This document shows, piece by piece, positions 25,561-35,052 of a stretch of DNA of 64,000 nt (its first letter is position 1; the number at the start of each line of letters is the position of its first letter). Source of the DNA: Rhizobium leguminosarum (lineage in GTDB: Bacteria > Pseudomonadota > Alphaproteobacteria > Rhizobiales > Rhizobiaceae); NCBI RefSeq assembly GCF_004123835.1, contig NZ_MZMU01000010.1:372001-436000 (forward strand). Direction: 5' to 3'. The translations under genes and the position numbers were made by a program. A model generated the notes under the pieces. It saw nothing but the letters and a program-made list of their open reading frames with translations, was not told where the DNA came from and searched no databases.

Positions 25561-26907
25561 ATGACCACACTTCACGCAGACACGGCGCTTACGCCGCAAG
25601 GCTGGCAGAAGGATGTGCGGCTGACGCTTGAAGCCGGGCGCATCGCGCGGGTCGAAATCGGCACTGCTCCCGAACCCGGCGATGAACGCCACGCTCTCCT
25701 CCTTCCCGCCATGGCGAACCTGCACAGCCATGCCTTCCAGCGGGCGATGGCCGGCCTTGCGGAAGTGCGCGGCCCGGCAAATGACAGCTTCTGGAGCTGG
25801 CGCACGGTGATGTATAAATTTGCCCTGGCGATGACGCCGGAGCATGTCGAGGCGGTCGCGGCCAAGCTTTATGCGGAAATGCTGGAGGCCGGTTTTTCCC
25901 GCGTCGGCGAGTTCCACTATCTCCACCACGACAGGGATGGCGGCACTTACGCCAATATCGCCGAGCTTGCTGAACGCATCGGCGCGGCAAGCGAAGAGAC
26001 CGGTATTGGCCTGACGCTGCTGCCGGTCTTTTATGCCCATTCCGGTTTCGGCGGAGCTGCCCCCATCGACGGCCAGCGGCGTTTCATCAATTCGCTCGAA
26101 CGCTTCGAAAGGCTGATGGAGGGATGCCGGGCAGTGACCGGCCGGCTCGATGGCGCCGAGCTCGGGCTGGCGCCGCACAGCCTGCGCGCCGCAACCCCGG
26201 ACGAGCTCACACGGCTCGTGCCGATGGCGGGCGACGGTCCCATCCATATTCATGTCGCCGAGCAGGTGAAGGAGGTCGAGGACTGCATCGCCTGGTCCGG
26301 CGCGCGGCCAGTGGAATGGCTCCTCGATCATGCGCCTGTGGATGAGCGCTGGTGCCTGATCCATGCGACGCACATGACCGAGGACGAAACGCGGCGGATG
26401 GCGAAAAGCGGCGCGATCGCCGGCCTCTGCCCAATCACCGAAGCCAATCTCGGCGACGGCGCTTTTGCCGCGCCGCTCTTTCTCGAAGAGGGCGGGCGTT
26501 ACGGTATCGGTTCGGATTCCAACGTGTTGATCTCTGTGCCGGAGGAACTGCGCCAGCTCGAATATTCGCAGCGCCTGGCGCTTCGCGCCCGCAACGTCGT
26601 CGCAGCACCCGGCGGTTCGACGGCGCTTTCGCTATTCAGCCAAGCGCTTGCCGGCGGCGGTGCCGCATTGAAAGCACCGGCAGGCCTCGTCGAGGGCCAT
26701 CACGCCGATATTGTTTCGCTCGATGCCACGGCCATTCCCTACCTCACGGGCGACCAGATCCTCGATCACTGGCTGTTTGCAGGCGGCATTTCCGTCGATT
26801 GCGTCTGGGCCCGCGGCCGCAAGCAGGTTAAGGGCGGTCGCCATCTCAAGCGCGACGCCATCGACCGGCGTTTTCTGGCTGTCATGGGTGAATTGCTGGC
26901 CGCCTGA
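25561..26907 (+). CDS. hutF: Formimidoylglutamate deiminase
   Basis: Fourth step, N-formimino-glutamate to N-formylglutamate and ammonia. Amidohydrolase of 448 residues. The metal site is LLPAMANLHSHAFQRAMAG, followed by FWSWRTVMYKFA, the HVAEQVKEVEDC histidine and GSDSNVLISVPEELR. ATG 25561 lies about nine bases after AGGGAAGG; the open frame runs further upstream into the promoter region. Co-directional with hutC. Confidence 0.95.
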   Translation: MTTLHADTALTPQGWQKDVRLTLEAGRIARVEIGTAPEPGDERHALLLPAMANLHSHAFQRAMAGLAEVRGPANDSFWSWRTVMYKFALAMTPEHVEAVAAKLYAEMLEAGFSRVGEFHYLHHDRDGGTYANIAELAERIGAASEETGIGLTLLPVFYAHSGFGGAAPIDGQRRFINSLERFERLMEGCRAVTGRLDGAELGLAPHSLRAATPDELTRLVPMAGDGPIHIHVAEQVKEVEDCIAWSGARPVEWLLDHAPVDERWCLIHATHMTEDETRRMAKSGAIAGLCPITEANLGDGAFAAPLFLEEGGRYGIGSDSNVLISVPEELRQLEYSQRLALRARNVVAAPGGSTALSLFSQALAGGGAALKAPAGLVEGHHADIVSLDATAIPYLTGDQILDHWLFAGGISVDCVWARGRKQVKGGRHLKRDAIDRRFLAVMGELLAA

Positions 26908-26967
26908 AAAAGAGCTTTTCCTATCCGGACATTCGAATTAGAGCGGGAGACCAATCGGAACGTGTCG

Positions 26968-27690
26968 ATGAACCAAAGCAGGGATCCCACCTTGCATCAG
27001 CGCATCCTCAGCGACATCGAGGGTCGTATCGTCTCGGGCGATTGGCCGCCGGGGCACCGCATTCCCTTCGAGGTCGATCTCGCCACGCAGTATGACTGCT
27101 CGCGCATGACGGTGAACAAGGTGCTGACCCAGCTCGCCAAGGCCGGCCTTATCGAGCGCCGCAAGAAGTCCGGCAGCTTCGTCACCCAGCCGCAGGCGCA
27201 ATCGGCCATTCTCGAAATCCACGATATCAAGGCCGAGGTGCAGTCGCTGAACCTGCCCTATTCCTATGCGGTTTTGAAGAAGACCAGCCGCAAAGCCAAG
27301 GCGGATGACAGTCGAAGGCTGGAACTGCCGGTCGCCTCATCGGTCGTCGAGGTCGTCTGCATTCACAATGCCGGCATGCGGCCCTTCTGTCTGGAGGAGC
27401 GGCTGATCAGCCTTGCGACGGTTCCTGAAGCCGCCGATGCCGATTTCCTGACGATGGCGCCGGGTCCGTGGCTGCTCAACCAGGTGCCGTGGAGCACGGC
27501 CGAACACCGCATCCATGCCGTCTCCGCCAATGCCGAAGTGGCCGCCGTCCTCGATATAGCGCGCAATACCGCCTGCCTCGTGGTCGAACGCCGCACCTGG
27601 AGCGGCGCCGGCCCGGTGACGCATGTGCGCTTCACCTATCCGGGCGATCGTCATGCATTGGTGGCCCGTTTCACGCCGGCATCCCAATAA
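26968..27690 (+). CDS. hutC: GntR/HutC-family repressor of hut genes
   Basis: 240 residues: GntR winged helix at about 5-70 (DIEGRIVSGDWPPGHRIPFE, DCSRMTVNKVLTQLAKAGLI) and UTRA effector domain to the end, including VVERRTWSGAGPVTHVRFTY. The UTRA pocket of HutC binds urocanate. GGAA seven bases before ATG 26968 supports this start; GTG 26962 is the alternative. A terminator follows directly. Confidence 0.9.
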   Translation: MNQSRDPTLHQRILSDIEGRIVSGDWPPGHRIPFEVDLATQYDCSRMTVNKVLTQLAKAGLIERRKKSGSFVTQPQAQSAILEIHDIKAEVQSLNLPYSYAVLKKTSRKAKADDSRRLELPVASSVVEVVCIHNAGMRPFCLEERLISLATVPEAADADFLTMAPGPWLLNQVPWSTAEHRIHAVSANAEVAAVLDIARNTACLVVERRTWSGAGPVTHVRFTYPGDRHALVARFTPASQ

Positions 27691-27692
27691 GT

Positions 27693-27727
27693 GCCCATGT
27701 TCCATATACAACATGGGCAGTGTTTTT
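27693..27727 (+). terminator. Rho-independent terminator after hutC
   Basis: Stem GCCCATGTT (27693-27701) with AACATGGGC (27710-27718), eight-base loop, then a five-T run at 27723-27727. It lies between two convergent regulator genes. Confidence 0.8.
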
Positions 27728-28481
27728 ATTCCTCGAACATCTTGCCACTGCGCGCTTCGAGCCGGTAGCGGTGGCCGGGATAGACGAGACGGGCGGTCGA
27801 GACCACCTGCTTTGCCGACCATGTGCGCCGGCGGATCGTCAGGCACGGCTCGGTCTTCATGATGGTCAAGAGCTTGCATTCCCAGGCCTGCGGCATCGCC
27901 GCCTCGACGACATGCTCGGAGCCGCTGAGCGGGGCGGCGGCCGTCAGATAGGCGTTCGGCGTCAGCGTCGAAAAATCCTGAGCGAGATATTCTGGGGCGG
28001 CTTCCGGATGGACGAAGCGGTCCTCGATCTGCACTGGAACGCCGTTTTCGCTGTGGACGATCAGCGAGTGGAAAACCGCCGCGCCGATCGGCAATTCGAG
28101 CGCATCGGCAACCTCGGGAGAGGCGGTTTCCTGGGCGAGAACGACGACAGCGGCCTCATGGACATGGCCGCGTTCGGCGATTTCCTCGGCGATGTTGCGG
28201 ACTTCGAACAGTGCCGAATAACCCTTGCGCTCGGCGACGAAGGAGCCGACGCCCTGGATGCGGATGAGTTCGCCCTCGTTGGCGAGTTCGCGCAGCGCCC
28301 GGTTGGCGGTCATCTTGCTGACGCCGAGTTCGACGACCAGCTCGTTTTCCGAGGGCACGCGGTATTTCGGCGGCCACTCGCCGCTCTGGATGCGGTCGAG
28401 GATCACCTGCTTGACGCCGGCATAGAGCGGGGTGCTGTCATTTTCCGCCAGTTCGCGCTTCATCTCGCCGGGACGTTTCAT
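27726..28481 (-). CDS. Second GntR/HutC-family repressor
   Basis: 251 residues with the same architecture as hutC: GntR helix-turn-helix (VILDRIQSGEWPPKYRVPSE, VSKMTANRALRELANEGELI) and a UTRA domain (SLIVHSENGVPVQIEDRFVH; LTIRRRTWSAKQVVSTARLV). It is divergent from the ABC importer and HutH-like gene, and the palindrome at 28555-28568 sits between them, so it probably controls that operon. The ligand is likely urocanate or a related compound (inference). The start follows AAGGAATAGGCA. Confidence 0.88.
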   Translation of the reverse strand: MKRPGEMKRELAENDSTPLYAGVKQVILDRIQSGEWPPKYRVPSENELVVELGVSKMTANRALRELANEGELIRIQGVGSFVAERKGYSALFEVRNIAEEIAERGHVHEAAVVVLAQETASPEVADALELPIGAAVFHSLIVHSENGVPVQIEDRFVHPEAAPEYLAQDFSTLTPNAYLTAAAPLSGSEHVVEAAMPQAWECKLLTIMKTEPCLTIRRRTWSAKQVVSTARLVYPGHRYRLEARSGKMFEE

Positions 28482-28554
28482 TGCCTATTCCTTTTGCACG
28501 AATGGAATTCGCCACATAATTCGACTTTCCCTCTTGCATATCACAAAATATCTC

Positions 28555-28568
28555 ATATGGTACCATAT
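28555..28568. promoter_or_regulatory. Operator of the second HutC-type repressor
   Basis: Perfect 14-base palindrome ATATGGTACCATAT in the divergent gap between the GntR gene and the binding-protein gene. It differs in its centre from the hutI/hutF operator, suggesting that the two repressors do not fully share sites. Confidence 0.6.
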
Positions 28569-28677
28569 ACAACCTCCCAATCGGTCCTTTGAGAAAAATA
28601 GGACAAGAAAGGGCAAGCCGGCGAAGATCGGCCGTGGTGCCGCAAGGTCTGTTTCAACTCCAGAGGAGAATTCACAA

Positions 28678-29520
28678 ATGAAATTCAGCGCAATCCTGCT
28701 TTGTGGCGTGGCGGCTTTTTCCGCCTTCGCCGCGCCTGCCTTTTCCAAGGACTGGACGAAGGCGACTATTACACTCGAAGGCGCCTATGCGCCCTGGAAC
28801 CTCACCAATGCCGACGGCACGCTCGGCGGCTTCGAGCCGGAACTCGCCAAGGTGCTGTGCGAACGCGCCAAGATCGAATGCACGCTCGTAGCCTCCGACT
28901 GGGACGGGATGATCCCGGCGCTCAACGCCGGCAAGTTCGACGTCATCATGGATGCGCTATCGATTACCGAAGAGCGCAAGAAGATCATCGACTTCACCAT
29001 TCCCTATGCCGCCACGCCCGCCGCCTTCGCCGCCGCCAAGGACAGCCCGCTGGCGAACGCCGCCGGCACCGGCGCCACGATCAAGATGACGCCCGGCCAG
29101 ACCGGCGTGAAGGAGATCGACGCGCTGAAGGAAGTCTTCAAGGGCAAGACGATCGGCATTCAGGCGGCCACCGTCTACGCCAAGTTCGTCTATGACAATT
29201 TCGGCGACATCGCCGAGATCCGGGAATACAAGACCGGCGCTGATCGCGACCTCGACCTGCAGAACGGCCGTATCGACCTCGGCTTCGATGATGCCGTCTA
29301 TTTCGCCAACGCGTTTAAGGCCGCCAACGACACGCTCGCCTTCACCGGCCCAGAGATCGCTGGCTCGATCTGGGGCGAGGGTGAAGGTCTCGGCCTGCGC
29401 AAGGCCGATACCGACCTGCGCGACAAGTTCAACGAGGCGATCAAGTCGACGCTTGCCGACGGCACGGTCAAGACCCTGTCGATGAAGTGGTTCAAGATGG
29501 ACGTCAGCCCGCAGGAATAA
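28678..29520 (+). CDS. Family 3 ABC substrate-binding protein, histidine-type
   Basis: Periplasmic binding protein of 280 residues with a Sec signal peptide (residues 1-23, AFAAPAFS). It shows the lysine/arginine/ornithine/histidine-binding pattern EGAYAPWNLTNADGTLGGFE, then PELAKVLCERAKIECTLVAS, DWDGMIPALNAGKFDVIMDA and SITEERKKIIDFTIPYAATP. Start from AGAGGAG nine bases upstream. It opens an operon with two permeases, an ATPase and a HutH-like gene. Histidine or urocanate is the probable cargo (from context). Confidence 0.88.
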   Translation: MKFSAILLCGVAAFSAFAAPAFSKDWTKATITLEGAYAPWNLTNADGTLGGFEPELAKVLCERAKIECTLVASDWDGMIPALNAGKFDVIMDALSITEERKKIIDFTIPYAATPAAFAAAKDSPLANAAGTGATIKMTPGQTGVKEIDALKEVFKGKTIGIQAATVYAKFVYDNFGDIAEIREYKTGADRDLDLQNGRIDLGFDDAVYFANAFKAANDTLAFTGPEIAGSIWGEGEGLGLRKADTDLRDKFNEAIKSTLADGTVKTLSMKWFKMDVSPQE

Positions 29521-29577
29521 GCGTTTGGGTCTTTCGGCCGCAGACACTGGTCTCCGGCTTTATCGCCGGAGACGGCA

Positions 29578-29696
29578 TGCTCGAACAGGATGATTTTAGG
29601 CCGGATCGGCCTAAAATCTGAATCCTGTTCTAAATAAAAGAGTTAGAGCATGATGTCGTCCGAAAACCGCTGACACTTTTCGGCATCATGCTCTGG
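29578..29696. repeat. RIME-like double palindrome
   Basis: Two adjacent large palindromes. In 29580-29632, GAACAGGAT and ATCCTGTTC enclose ATTTTAGGCCG/CGGCCTAAAAT. In 29645-29694, AGAGCATGATG and CATCATGCTCT enclose CCGAAAA/TTTTCGG. The layout and size fit the Rhizobium-specific intergenic mosaic elements. It separates the binding-protein gene from the permeases and may lower downstream expression. Confidence 0.75.
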
Positions 29697-29738
29697 TGTC
29701 AATCCGCAAAACACTGCCACGGACGGGGAACGGACGAT

Positions 29739-30464
29739 ATGGCAAGTTTGGAACTGCTTGGCTTCGGCTCGACGGGATGGGGCGCGCTGCTCATTGCCGC
29801 CGCCTTGATGACGCTGGCCGTCACGGCCACGGCGCTGGCGATCGGCGCGGTGCTCGGCGCGATCGTCGCGGCGGCGAAACTCTCCGGCAATCTTATCCTC
29901 GTTTCGCTCGGCAACGTCTATACGACCGTGTTTCGCGGCGTGCCCGAACTCCTGATCATCTATCTCATCTATTTCGGCGGCTCCTCGGCCGTCACCGCGA
30001 TCGGCCAGGCGATGGGCTACGAGGGTTTCCTCGGCTTGCCCTCCTTTATCGCAGGCGCGCTTGCCGTCGGCATCATCTCCGGCTCCTACCAGGCGGAGGT
30101 GTTCCGCGGTGCCTTCCTTGCCATCTCCAAGGGCGAGCTCGAAGCCGCCTCGGCGATCGGCATGCATCGCGGCATGCGCCTTCGCCGCATCATCATGCCG
30201 CAGGTGTTTCGCCTCGCCATTCCCGGCCTCGGTAACGTCTGGCAGCTCAGTCTCAAGGATTCGGCACTGATCTCCGTCACCGGGCTTGCCGAGCTGATGC
30301 GCACCAGCCAGGTGGCGGCAGGCTCGACCAGGCAATATTTCCTGTTCTTCATCGCCGGCGGCTGCCTGTATCTGCTCCTGACCAGCCTTTCGGACCGCAT
30401 CTTCAACGGGGCGGAGCGCCGCGCCAATCGCAGCATGCCGGCATCCGCCATGGGCCAGGCGTAA
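29739..30464 (+). CDS. Family 3 ABC transporter permease (HisQ-like)
   Basis: 241 residues. Five or so membrane segments, beginning at 12-40 (GALLIAAALMTLAVTATALA), with FRGVPELLIIYLIYFGGSSA and the EAA loop AISKGELEAASAIGMHRGMR. It pairs with the permease starting ten bases downstream. The ribosome site is only moderate (GGGGAACGGACG). Confidence 0.88.
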   Translation: MASLELLGFGSTGWGALLIAAALMTLAVTATALAIGAVLGAIVAAAKLSGNLILVSLGNVYTTVFRGVPELLIIYLIYFGGSSAVTAIGQAMGYEGFLGLPSFIAGALAVGIISGSYQAEVFRGAFLAISKGELEAASAIGMHRGMRLRRIIMPQVFRLAIPGLGNVWQLSLKDSALISVTGLAELMRTSQVAAGSTRQYFLFFIAGGCLYLLLTSLSDRIFNGAERRANRSMPASAMGQA

Positions 30465-30474
30465 GGAGGCGACA

Positions 30475-31179
30475 ATGGATTTCACCTTCATCGCCTCGAC
30501 CATGGTCACCCTGCTCAAGGCCGTACCGACGACGCTCATCCTGTTTTCGCTGTCGATCGTCACAGGTGGCCTGCTGGCGCTCGTCATCGTCTGGATGCGC
30601 ACCAGCGGCAACCCGGTGCTTACGAGCTTCGCCAAGGGTTACATCTTCATCTTCCGCGGCTCGCCGCTGCTGATCCAGATGTTCCTGGTGTTCTACGGCC
30701 TCGGCCAGTTCGGCTTCATCCGCTATTCCTTCCTCTGGCCATTCCTGCGCGAGCCGATGGTCTGCGCCGTGCTGTCGCTGGCGCTCTGCACCGCCGGCTA
30801 TACGGCGGAGATCTTCCGCGGCGGCATTCGCGCCGTCTCGCCGAAGGAGATCGAAGCGGCGCGCTCGATCGGCATGTCCGGCTTCCTGCTGGTCCGTCGT
30901 ATCCTGGCGCCGATCGCCTTTCGCCACGCGCTGCCGGCCTATTCCACCGAGATCGTGCTGATGATGAAATCGACGGCGCTCGCAAGCCTCGTCACCGTCT
31001 GGGAGGTCACCGGCGTCGCCCAGCGGCTGATCTCGCAGACCTACCGCACGATGGAAGTCTTTCTCTGTGCGGCGATCATCTATCTCGTCCTCAACTTCAT
31101 CATCCTGCAGGGCATGGCTCTGCTTGAATATTCGCTGTCCCGACACCGCCGCGCGGCCCCGCAGGCGCTGAAGGCGTGA
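30475..31179 (+). CDS. Family 3 ABC transporter permease (HisM-like)
   Basis: 234 residues, with FIFRGSPLLIQMFLVFYGLG and the EAA loop GIRAVSPKEIEAARSIGMSG typical of HisM-like permeases. GGAGG is five bases before the ATG. Second half of the permease heterodimer. Confidence 0.88.
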   Translation: MDFTFIASTMVTLLKAVPTTLILFSLSIVTGGLLALVIVWMRTSGNPVLTSFAKGYIFIFRGSPLLIQMFLVFYGLGQFGFIRYSFLWPFLREPMVCAVLSLALCTAGYTAEIFRGGIRAVSPKEIEAARSIGMSGFLLVRRILAPIAFRHALPAYSTEIVLMMKSTALASLVTVWEVTGVAQRLISQTYRTMEVFLCAAIIYLVLNFIILQGMALLEYSLSRHRRAAPQALKA

Positions 31180-31206
31180 GCGGCTTTTGACCCGATTGGA
31201 GCACTC

Positions 31207-31983
31207 ATGCCAGGCGTAACCCGACTATCGGTCCGCAATATCCGCAAGAGCTTCGGCACGCACGAGGTCTTGCGCGGCATTTCCCTCGATGCGGAAGACG
31301 GCGATGTGATTTCGCTGCTCGGCGCCTCCGGCTCCGGCAAATCGACCTTTCTGCGCTGCATCAACATGCTCGAAACCGCAAGCGACGGTGAGATCTGGGT
31401 CGACGGCGAGGAGATCCGCATGGTGCACAAGAACGGGCGGAGCAAGCCGGCCAGCCAGAAGCAGGTGGACCATATCCGCTCCGAGCTCGGCATGGTGTTC
31501 CAGTCCTTCAATCTCTGGTCCCATATGACGATTCTGCAGAACGTTATCGAGGGTCCGATCCATGTGCTGAAGCGGCCGCGCGCCGACTGCATCGCCGAGG
31601 CCGAAGCGCTGCTCGAAAAGGTCGGCATCGCCGATAAACGTCATGCCTATCCGGCCCATCTTTCCGGCGGCCAGCAGCAGCGTGCGGCGATTGCCCGCGC
31701 GCTGGCGATGAAGCCGAAGGTGATGCTGTTCGACGAGCCGACTTCGGCGCTTGATCCGGAGCTTGTCGGCGAGGTGTTGCGCGTCATGCGCGCGCTGGCC
31801 GAGGAAGGCATGACCATGCTGGTCGTCACCCACGAGATGAGCTTTGCCCGCAACGTCTCGAACCGCGTCGTCTTCATGCGCGAAGGGCTGATCGAAAGCA
31901 GCGGCAAGCCGGACGAAATGTTTACCAGTGGCGCCACACCCGCTTTCCGCCAGTTCATCGGCCACTTCGGAAGCGGTCAATGA
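31207..31983 (+). CDS. Family 3 ABC transporter ATP-binding protein (HisP-like)
   Basis: 258 residues. Walker [11 protein letters not shown]-loop [15 protein letters not shown], signature [15 protein letters not shown], Walker [16 protein letters not shown]-loop VTHEMSFA. The insert with [20 protein letters not shown] is characteristic of the histidine/lysine/arginine importers. Its stop overlaps the start of the HutH-like gene (ATGA). Confidence 0.92.
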   Translation: MPGVTRLSVRNIRKSFGTHEVLRGISLDAEDGDVISLLGASGSGKSTFLRCINMLETASDGEIWVDGEEIRMVHKNGRSKPASQKQVDHIRSELGMVFQSFNLWSHMTILQNVIEGPIHVLKRPRADCIAEAEALLEKVGIADKRHAYPAHLSGGQQQRAAIARALAMKPKVMLFDEPTSALDPELVGEVLRVMRALAEEGMTMLVVTHEMSFARNVSNRVVFMREGLIESSGKPDEMFTSGATPAFRQFIGHFGSGQ

Positions 31984-33467
31984 CGATCACCATCGATAAA
32001 GTGCTGACCTGGCGCGATGTCGCGCGCGTCGGGGCAGGGGAGGCGCTTGCGCTGTCGCCCGCCGCCTCAGCGCGCGTCGAGCAGGCAAGCCGCATCGTTG
32101 CGCGCATCGTCGAGACGGGGGTGCGCGCCTATGGCGTCAATACCGGCGTCGGGGCACTGGCTGATACGGTGGTCGATCGCGCCTCGCAGAGCCTGTTGTC
32201 GCGCAGCATCGTGCTCAGCCACGCCTGCGGCGTCGGCCCATTGCTGGCCGCCCGCGAGGTGCGCGCCATCATCGCAGCACAAATTGCCAATTTCGCTCAT
32301 GGTCATTCCGGCGTGCGGCGCGAGATCGTCGAGCATCTTGCGGCCCTGCTGGAACATGATTGCATTCCCGATGTGCCATCCAAGGGCTCTGCCGGTTATC
32401 TCGTCCACAACGCCCATATTGCCCTTGTTCTGATCGGCGAAGGCAGCGCTCAACTGGGCGGCCGGCGCATGAGCGGTCGCGAGGCGCTTGCCGCGATCGG
32501 CCTCGAACCGCTGGTGCTCGGCGCCAAGGAGGGCTTGAGCCTTGTCAACGGCACCGCTTGCGCCACCGGCCTGACCACTGTCGCGCTTTCCCGCGCCGAA
32601 CGGCTGCTCGACTGGGCCGATGCGATCGCAGCGCTGACGTTGGAAGCGGCAGGCTGCCAGATCGCCGCCTTCGATGCGGCCGTGCTGGCGCTGCGCCCAT
32701 CGGCTGGCATAGAGAAAGTCGGAGCGACCCTGCGCGCGCGGCTTCAGGGCAGCGGCCTTGTCGCCGCCGCTTTCGGCCGGCGCACGCAGGATGCGCTCAG
32801 CCTTCGTTCGGTGCCGCATGCGCATGGCGCCGCCCGCGACGTCTTCGACAATTCCGCCCGCGTCGTCGATCAGGAACTTGCATCGGTGACGGACAATCCT
32901 GCTGTCTCAGGCACGCCGGAACACCCGGTCGTCTCCTCCGAGGCGCATGCCGTTGCCCCGGCGCTCGGGCAGGCGGCCGATAGCCTGGCGATTGCGCTCG
33001 CACAGATCGGCGCGATCAGCGAACGGCGCATGGATCGGCTCGTCAATCCGCTGGTGAGCGGCCTGCCGCCCTTCCTCGCCAGCGACGCCGGCAGCCATTC
33101 CGGCTTCATGATCGCCCAATATACCGCTGCCGCACTCAGCAACGAGAACCGCCGCCTTGCCGCACCCGCGGCCATGGACGGCGGACTGACCTCCGGCCTG
33201 CAGGAGGATTTTCTCGCGCATCCGACGGCCGCCGCCGGCAAGCTGCTCACCGTCATCGACAACGCCGAATATATCCTGGCGATCGAATTGATGGCGGCTG
33301 CCCAGGCGCATGATGTCCTGGCGGCCACCGCGCCGCGGGCGGCAGGCACAGACCTTGTCTACAAGGCAGTGCGGCAACATGTTTCCCATTATGGCGACGA
33401 TCGGCCGCTCAACGGCGATATCGAGGCTGTCCGCAGCCTGATCCGCAATACGGCGCCGCCACTATAG
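31980..33467 (+). CDS. HutH-like protein lacking the MIO motif
   Basis: Ammonia-lyase superfamily protein of 495 residues, full length. Retained are Tyr51 (YGVNTGVG), His81 (LSHACGVG), LVNGTA and the LQEDF glutamate. The segment that in lyases holds Ala-Ser-Gly reads [16 protein letters not shown] (133-148): three residues shorter, with no Ala-Ser-Gly triad. The usual QDxYSLRC Tyr is Leu (QDALSLRS), and the GGNFH region is changed to SSEAH. It therefore may not deaminate by the MIO mechanism. Translated together with the ATPase of a histidine-type importer, it could bind or sense histidine/urocanate or catalyse a different reaction. Confidence 0.85.
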   Translation: MTITIDKVLTWRDVARVGAGEALALSPAASARVEQASRIVARIVETGVRAYGVNTGVGALADTVVDRASQSLLSRSIVLSHACGVGPLLAAREVRAIIAAQIANFAHGHSGVRREIVEHLAALLEHDCIPDVPSKGSAGYLVHNAHIALVLIGEGSAQLGGRRMSGREALAAIGLEPLVLGAKEGLSLVNGTACATGLTTVALSRAERLLDWADAIAALTLEAAGCQIAAFDAAVLALRPSAGIEKVGATLRARLQGSGLVAAAFGRRTQDALSLRSVPHAHGAARDVFDNSARVVDQELASVTDNPAVSGTPEHPVVSSEAHAVAPALGQAADSLAIALAQIGAISERRMDRLVNPLVSGLPPFLASDAGSHSGFMIAQYTAAALSNENRRLAAPAAMDGGLTSGLQEDFLAHPTAAAGKLLTVIDNAEYILAIELMAAAQAHDVLAATAPRAAGTDLVYKAVRQHVSHYGDDRPLNGDIEAVRSLIRNTAPPL

Positions 33468-33473
33468 TCGGTC

Positions 33474-34016
33474 TCAGAACGGCTGGGTTTCGGAATTCTG
33501 CTTTGGCTTTTCGCCGGCCTCGAGACGTTTGAGGCATTGGACGAAGGTCGGGTAGAGTTGCTCCACCCGCGAGAGCGGCAGTGTCCAGTCGCCTTCGTCA
33601 CCGGCAAAGCTGATCTGTACGTCAGGCATTCCGGCAAAGGAATTCTTGATGATCTTCTTCAGTCCGGCGCTCCCCTTGCTGGCCGGACCCCAGAGGCGAA
33701 GCGTGTTCTTGTCGAAGAAATCGGCAGCGATGACTTTCGTCGCCGTACGATCGGTCAGCGTCACCTCGGTCTTGGTGCCGGCCGGAATGTCCCATGTGGT
33801 CTTTGCGACCAGCCAGAACGTCTCGGTCGCGCTCTGGCGGAATTCCATGGTCTTGCCGATCTCGCTGTCCCACAACAGGCGGCAATAGGGATGCGGGCTC
33901 TCGTTGGCGAAACCGACCGACCATTGTCTCGCGCCGCCGATCCATTCGGTCTCGCCGAAGGCTGAGACCGGCTGCAGGAGGGCCGCCATCAGAACCACCA
34001 CTGTCGGAATTTTCAT
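33474..34016 (-). CDS. Exported hypothetical protein
   Basis: 180 residues with a signal peptide (KIPTVVVLMAALLQPVSAFG, cleavage near residue 22), so periplasmic or secreted. No family recognised. The mature part has GGARQWSVGFANESPHPYCR and repeated beta-type segments. ATG 34016 follows GGAGG by about ten bases. Convergent with the HutH-like gene (six bases between stops). Confidence 0.72.
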   Translation of the reverse strand: MKIPTVVVLMAALLQPVSAFGETEWIGGARQWSVGFANESPHPYCRLLWDSEIGKTMEFRQSATETFWLVAKTTWDIPAGTKTEVTLTDRTATKVIAADFFDKNTLRLWGPASKGSAGLKKIIKNSFAGMPDVQISFAGDEGDWTLPLSRVEQLYPTFVQCLKRLEAGEKPKQNSETQPF

Positions 34017-34200
34017 CGCCGAAATCACCTCCAACGCAATAGGCTCCAGCGATAGCAAAAGAAGGTTGAGCTTTTGCTACTAAGCATGTCCAGATCAGGC
34101 GGCGGCCACCCTCGCGAGTGTCTTTGTATGCCGCAAGGCCTTGAATCCTGGGTTTGCATTGCCAATCTGGCGGGGGTCGACAACATGTGAACGGAGTTTG

Positions 34201-34947
34201 ATGACAGGCATGTCCGAGGTTCAACGACGCGGATTTTTGACACGGCTTACCGCCTATGAGCCGCTGACGCTGATTATGCTGGCATCCGTCGCGGGTGGGC
34301 TGTTTGTGCTCCAGCGATTGACGAGTGAAGTCCTGGAGGGCGAGACATTCCGCTTCGACGAGGCGATCCTGCTGGCTTTGCGACGGCCGGGCGAACTTGC
34401 CGTGCCGATCGGGCCTGGCTGGCTGACGCATGCCGTCGACGATATCACCAGCCTCGGCGGCATCACCGTTCTCTCGCTGATGACGGTTCTCGTCACCGTC
34501 TATCTTCTGCTCGACCGGCGCTGGCCGATCGCGATCTTCGTCTTTTCCTCGGTGCTGACCGGCTGGCTGGCGAGCACGCTCTTGAAGATTCTTGTCGCCC
34601 GGCCGCGCCCCGATATCGTGCCGCATCTGGTCGAAGTGAGCGATCTCAGCTTTCCAAGCGGACATGCCATGGTCTCGGCGGTGACCTATCTGACGCTTGG
34701 GGCGCTGCTGGCGCGGACACAGCGATACCGGTCTACGCGGATTTTTGCCATGGGCGCCGGCGTCTTCCTTGCCGTGATCATCGGTTTGAGCCGGATCTAT
34801 CTCGGTGTCCATTACCCAACGGACGTCTTCGCCGGATGGTGTGCCGGGGCTTTATGGGCGCTCGGCTGCTGGTTGATCTCGAAGCGGTTCATTCCGAGCC
34901 GCGCGCCTGACGCTGCCGCCGACGCCGATAGCGATGACGGCATATAG
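34201..34947 (+). CDS. PAP2-family phosphatase
   Basis: Integral membrane acid phosphatase, 248 residues with about six membrane segments. All three PAP2 motifs are complete: KILVARPRPD, PSGHAM and SRIYLGVHYPTDVFAG. Such enzymes dephosphorylate lipid phosphates (phosphatidic acid, undecaprenyl diphosphate or lipid A). CGGAG five bases upstream of ATG 34201 supports this start. Confidence 0.88.
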   Translation: MTGMSEVQRRGFLTRLTAYEPLTLIMLASVAGGLFVLQRLTSEVLEGETFRFDEAILLALRRPGELAVPIGPGWLTHAVDDITSLGGITVLSLMTVLVTVYLLLDRRWPIAIFVFSSVLTGWLASTLLKILVARPRPDIVPHLVEVSDLSFPSGHAMVSAVTYLTLGALLARTQRYRSTRIFAMGAGVFLAVIIGLSRIYLGVHYPTDVFAGWCAGALWALGCWLISKRFIPSRAPDAAADADSDDGI

Positions 34948-35010
34948 CGCTTCAGTGAAATTCCACGCAGGCTTCAGCCTGATCCCCGGCCAAGCGGCTC
35001 AACCTCATGT

Positions 35011-35040
35011 TTGTGGCGCCACGTGCTTGCAGCGCCACAA
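35011..35040. terminator. Stem-loop between convergent genes
   Basis: Perfect nine-base stem TTGTGGCGC (35011-35019) with GCGCCACAA (35032-35040), between the convergent PAP2 gene and the FAD/GcvT gene. It lacks a clear T run on either side, so termination is only suggested by position. Confidence 0.4.
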
Positions 35041-35052
35041 GTGCTTGAGTGC

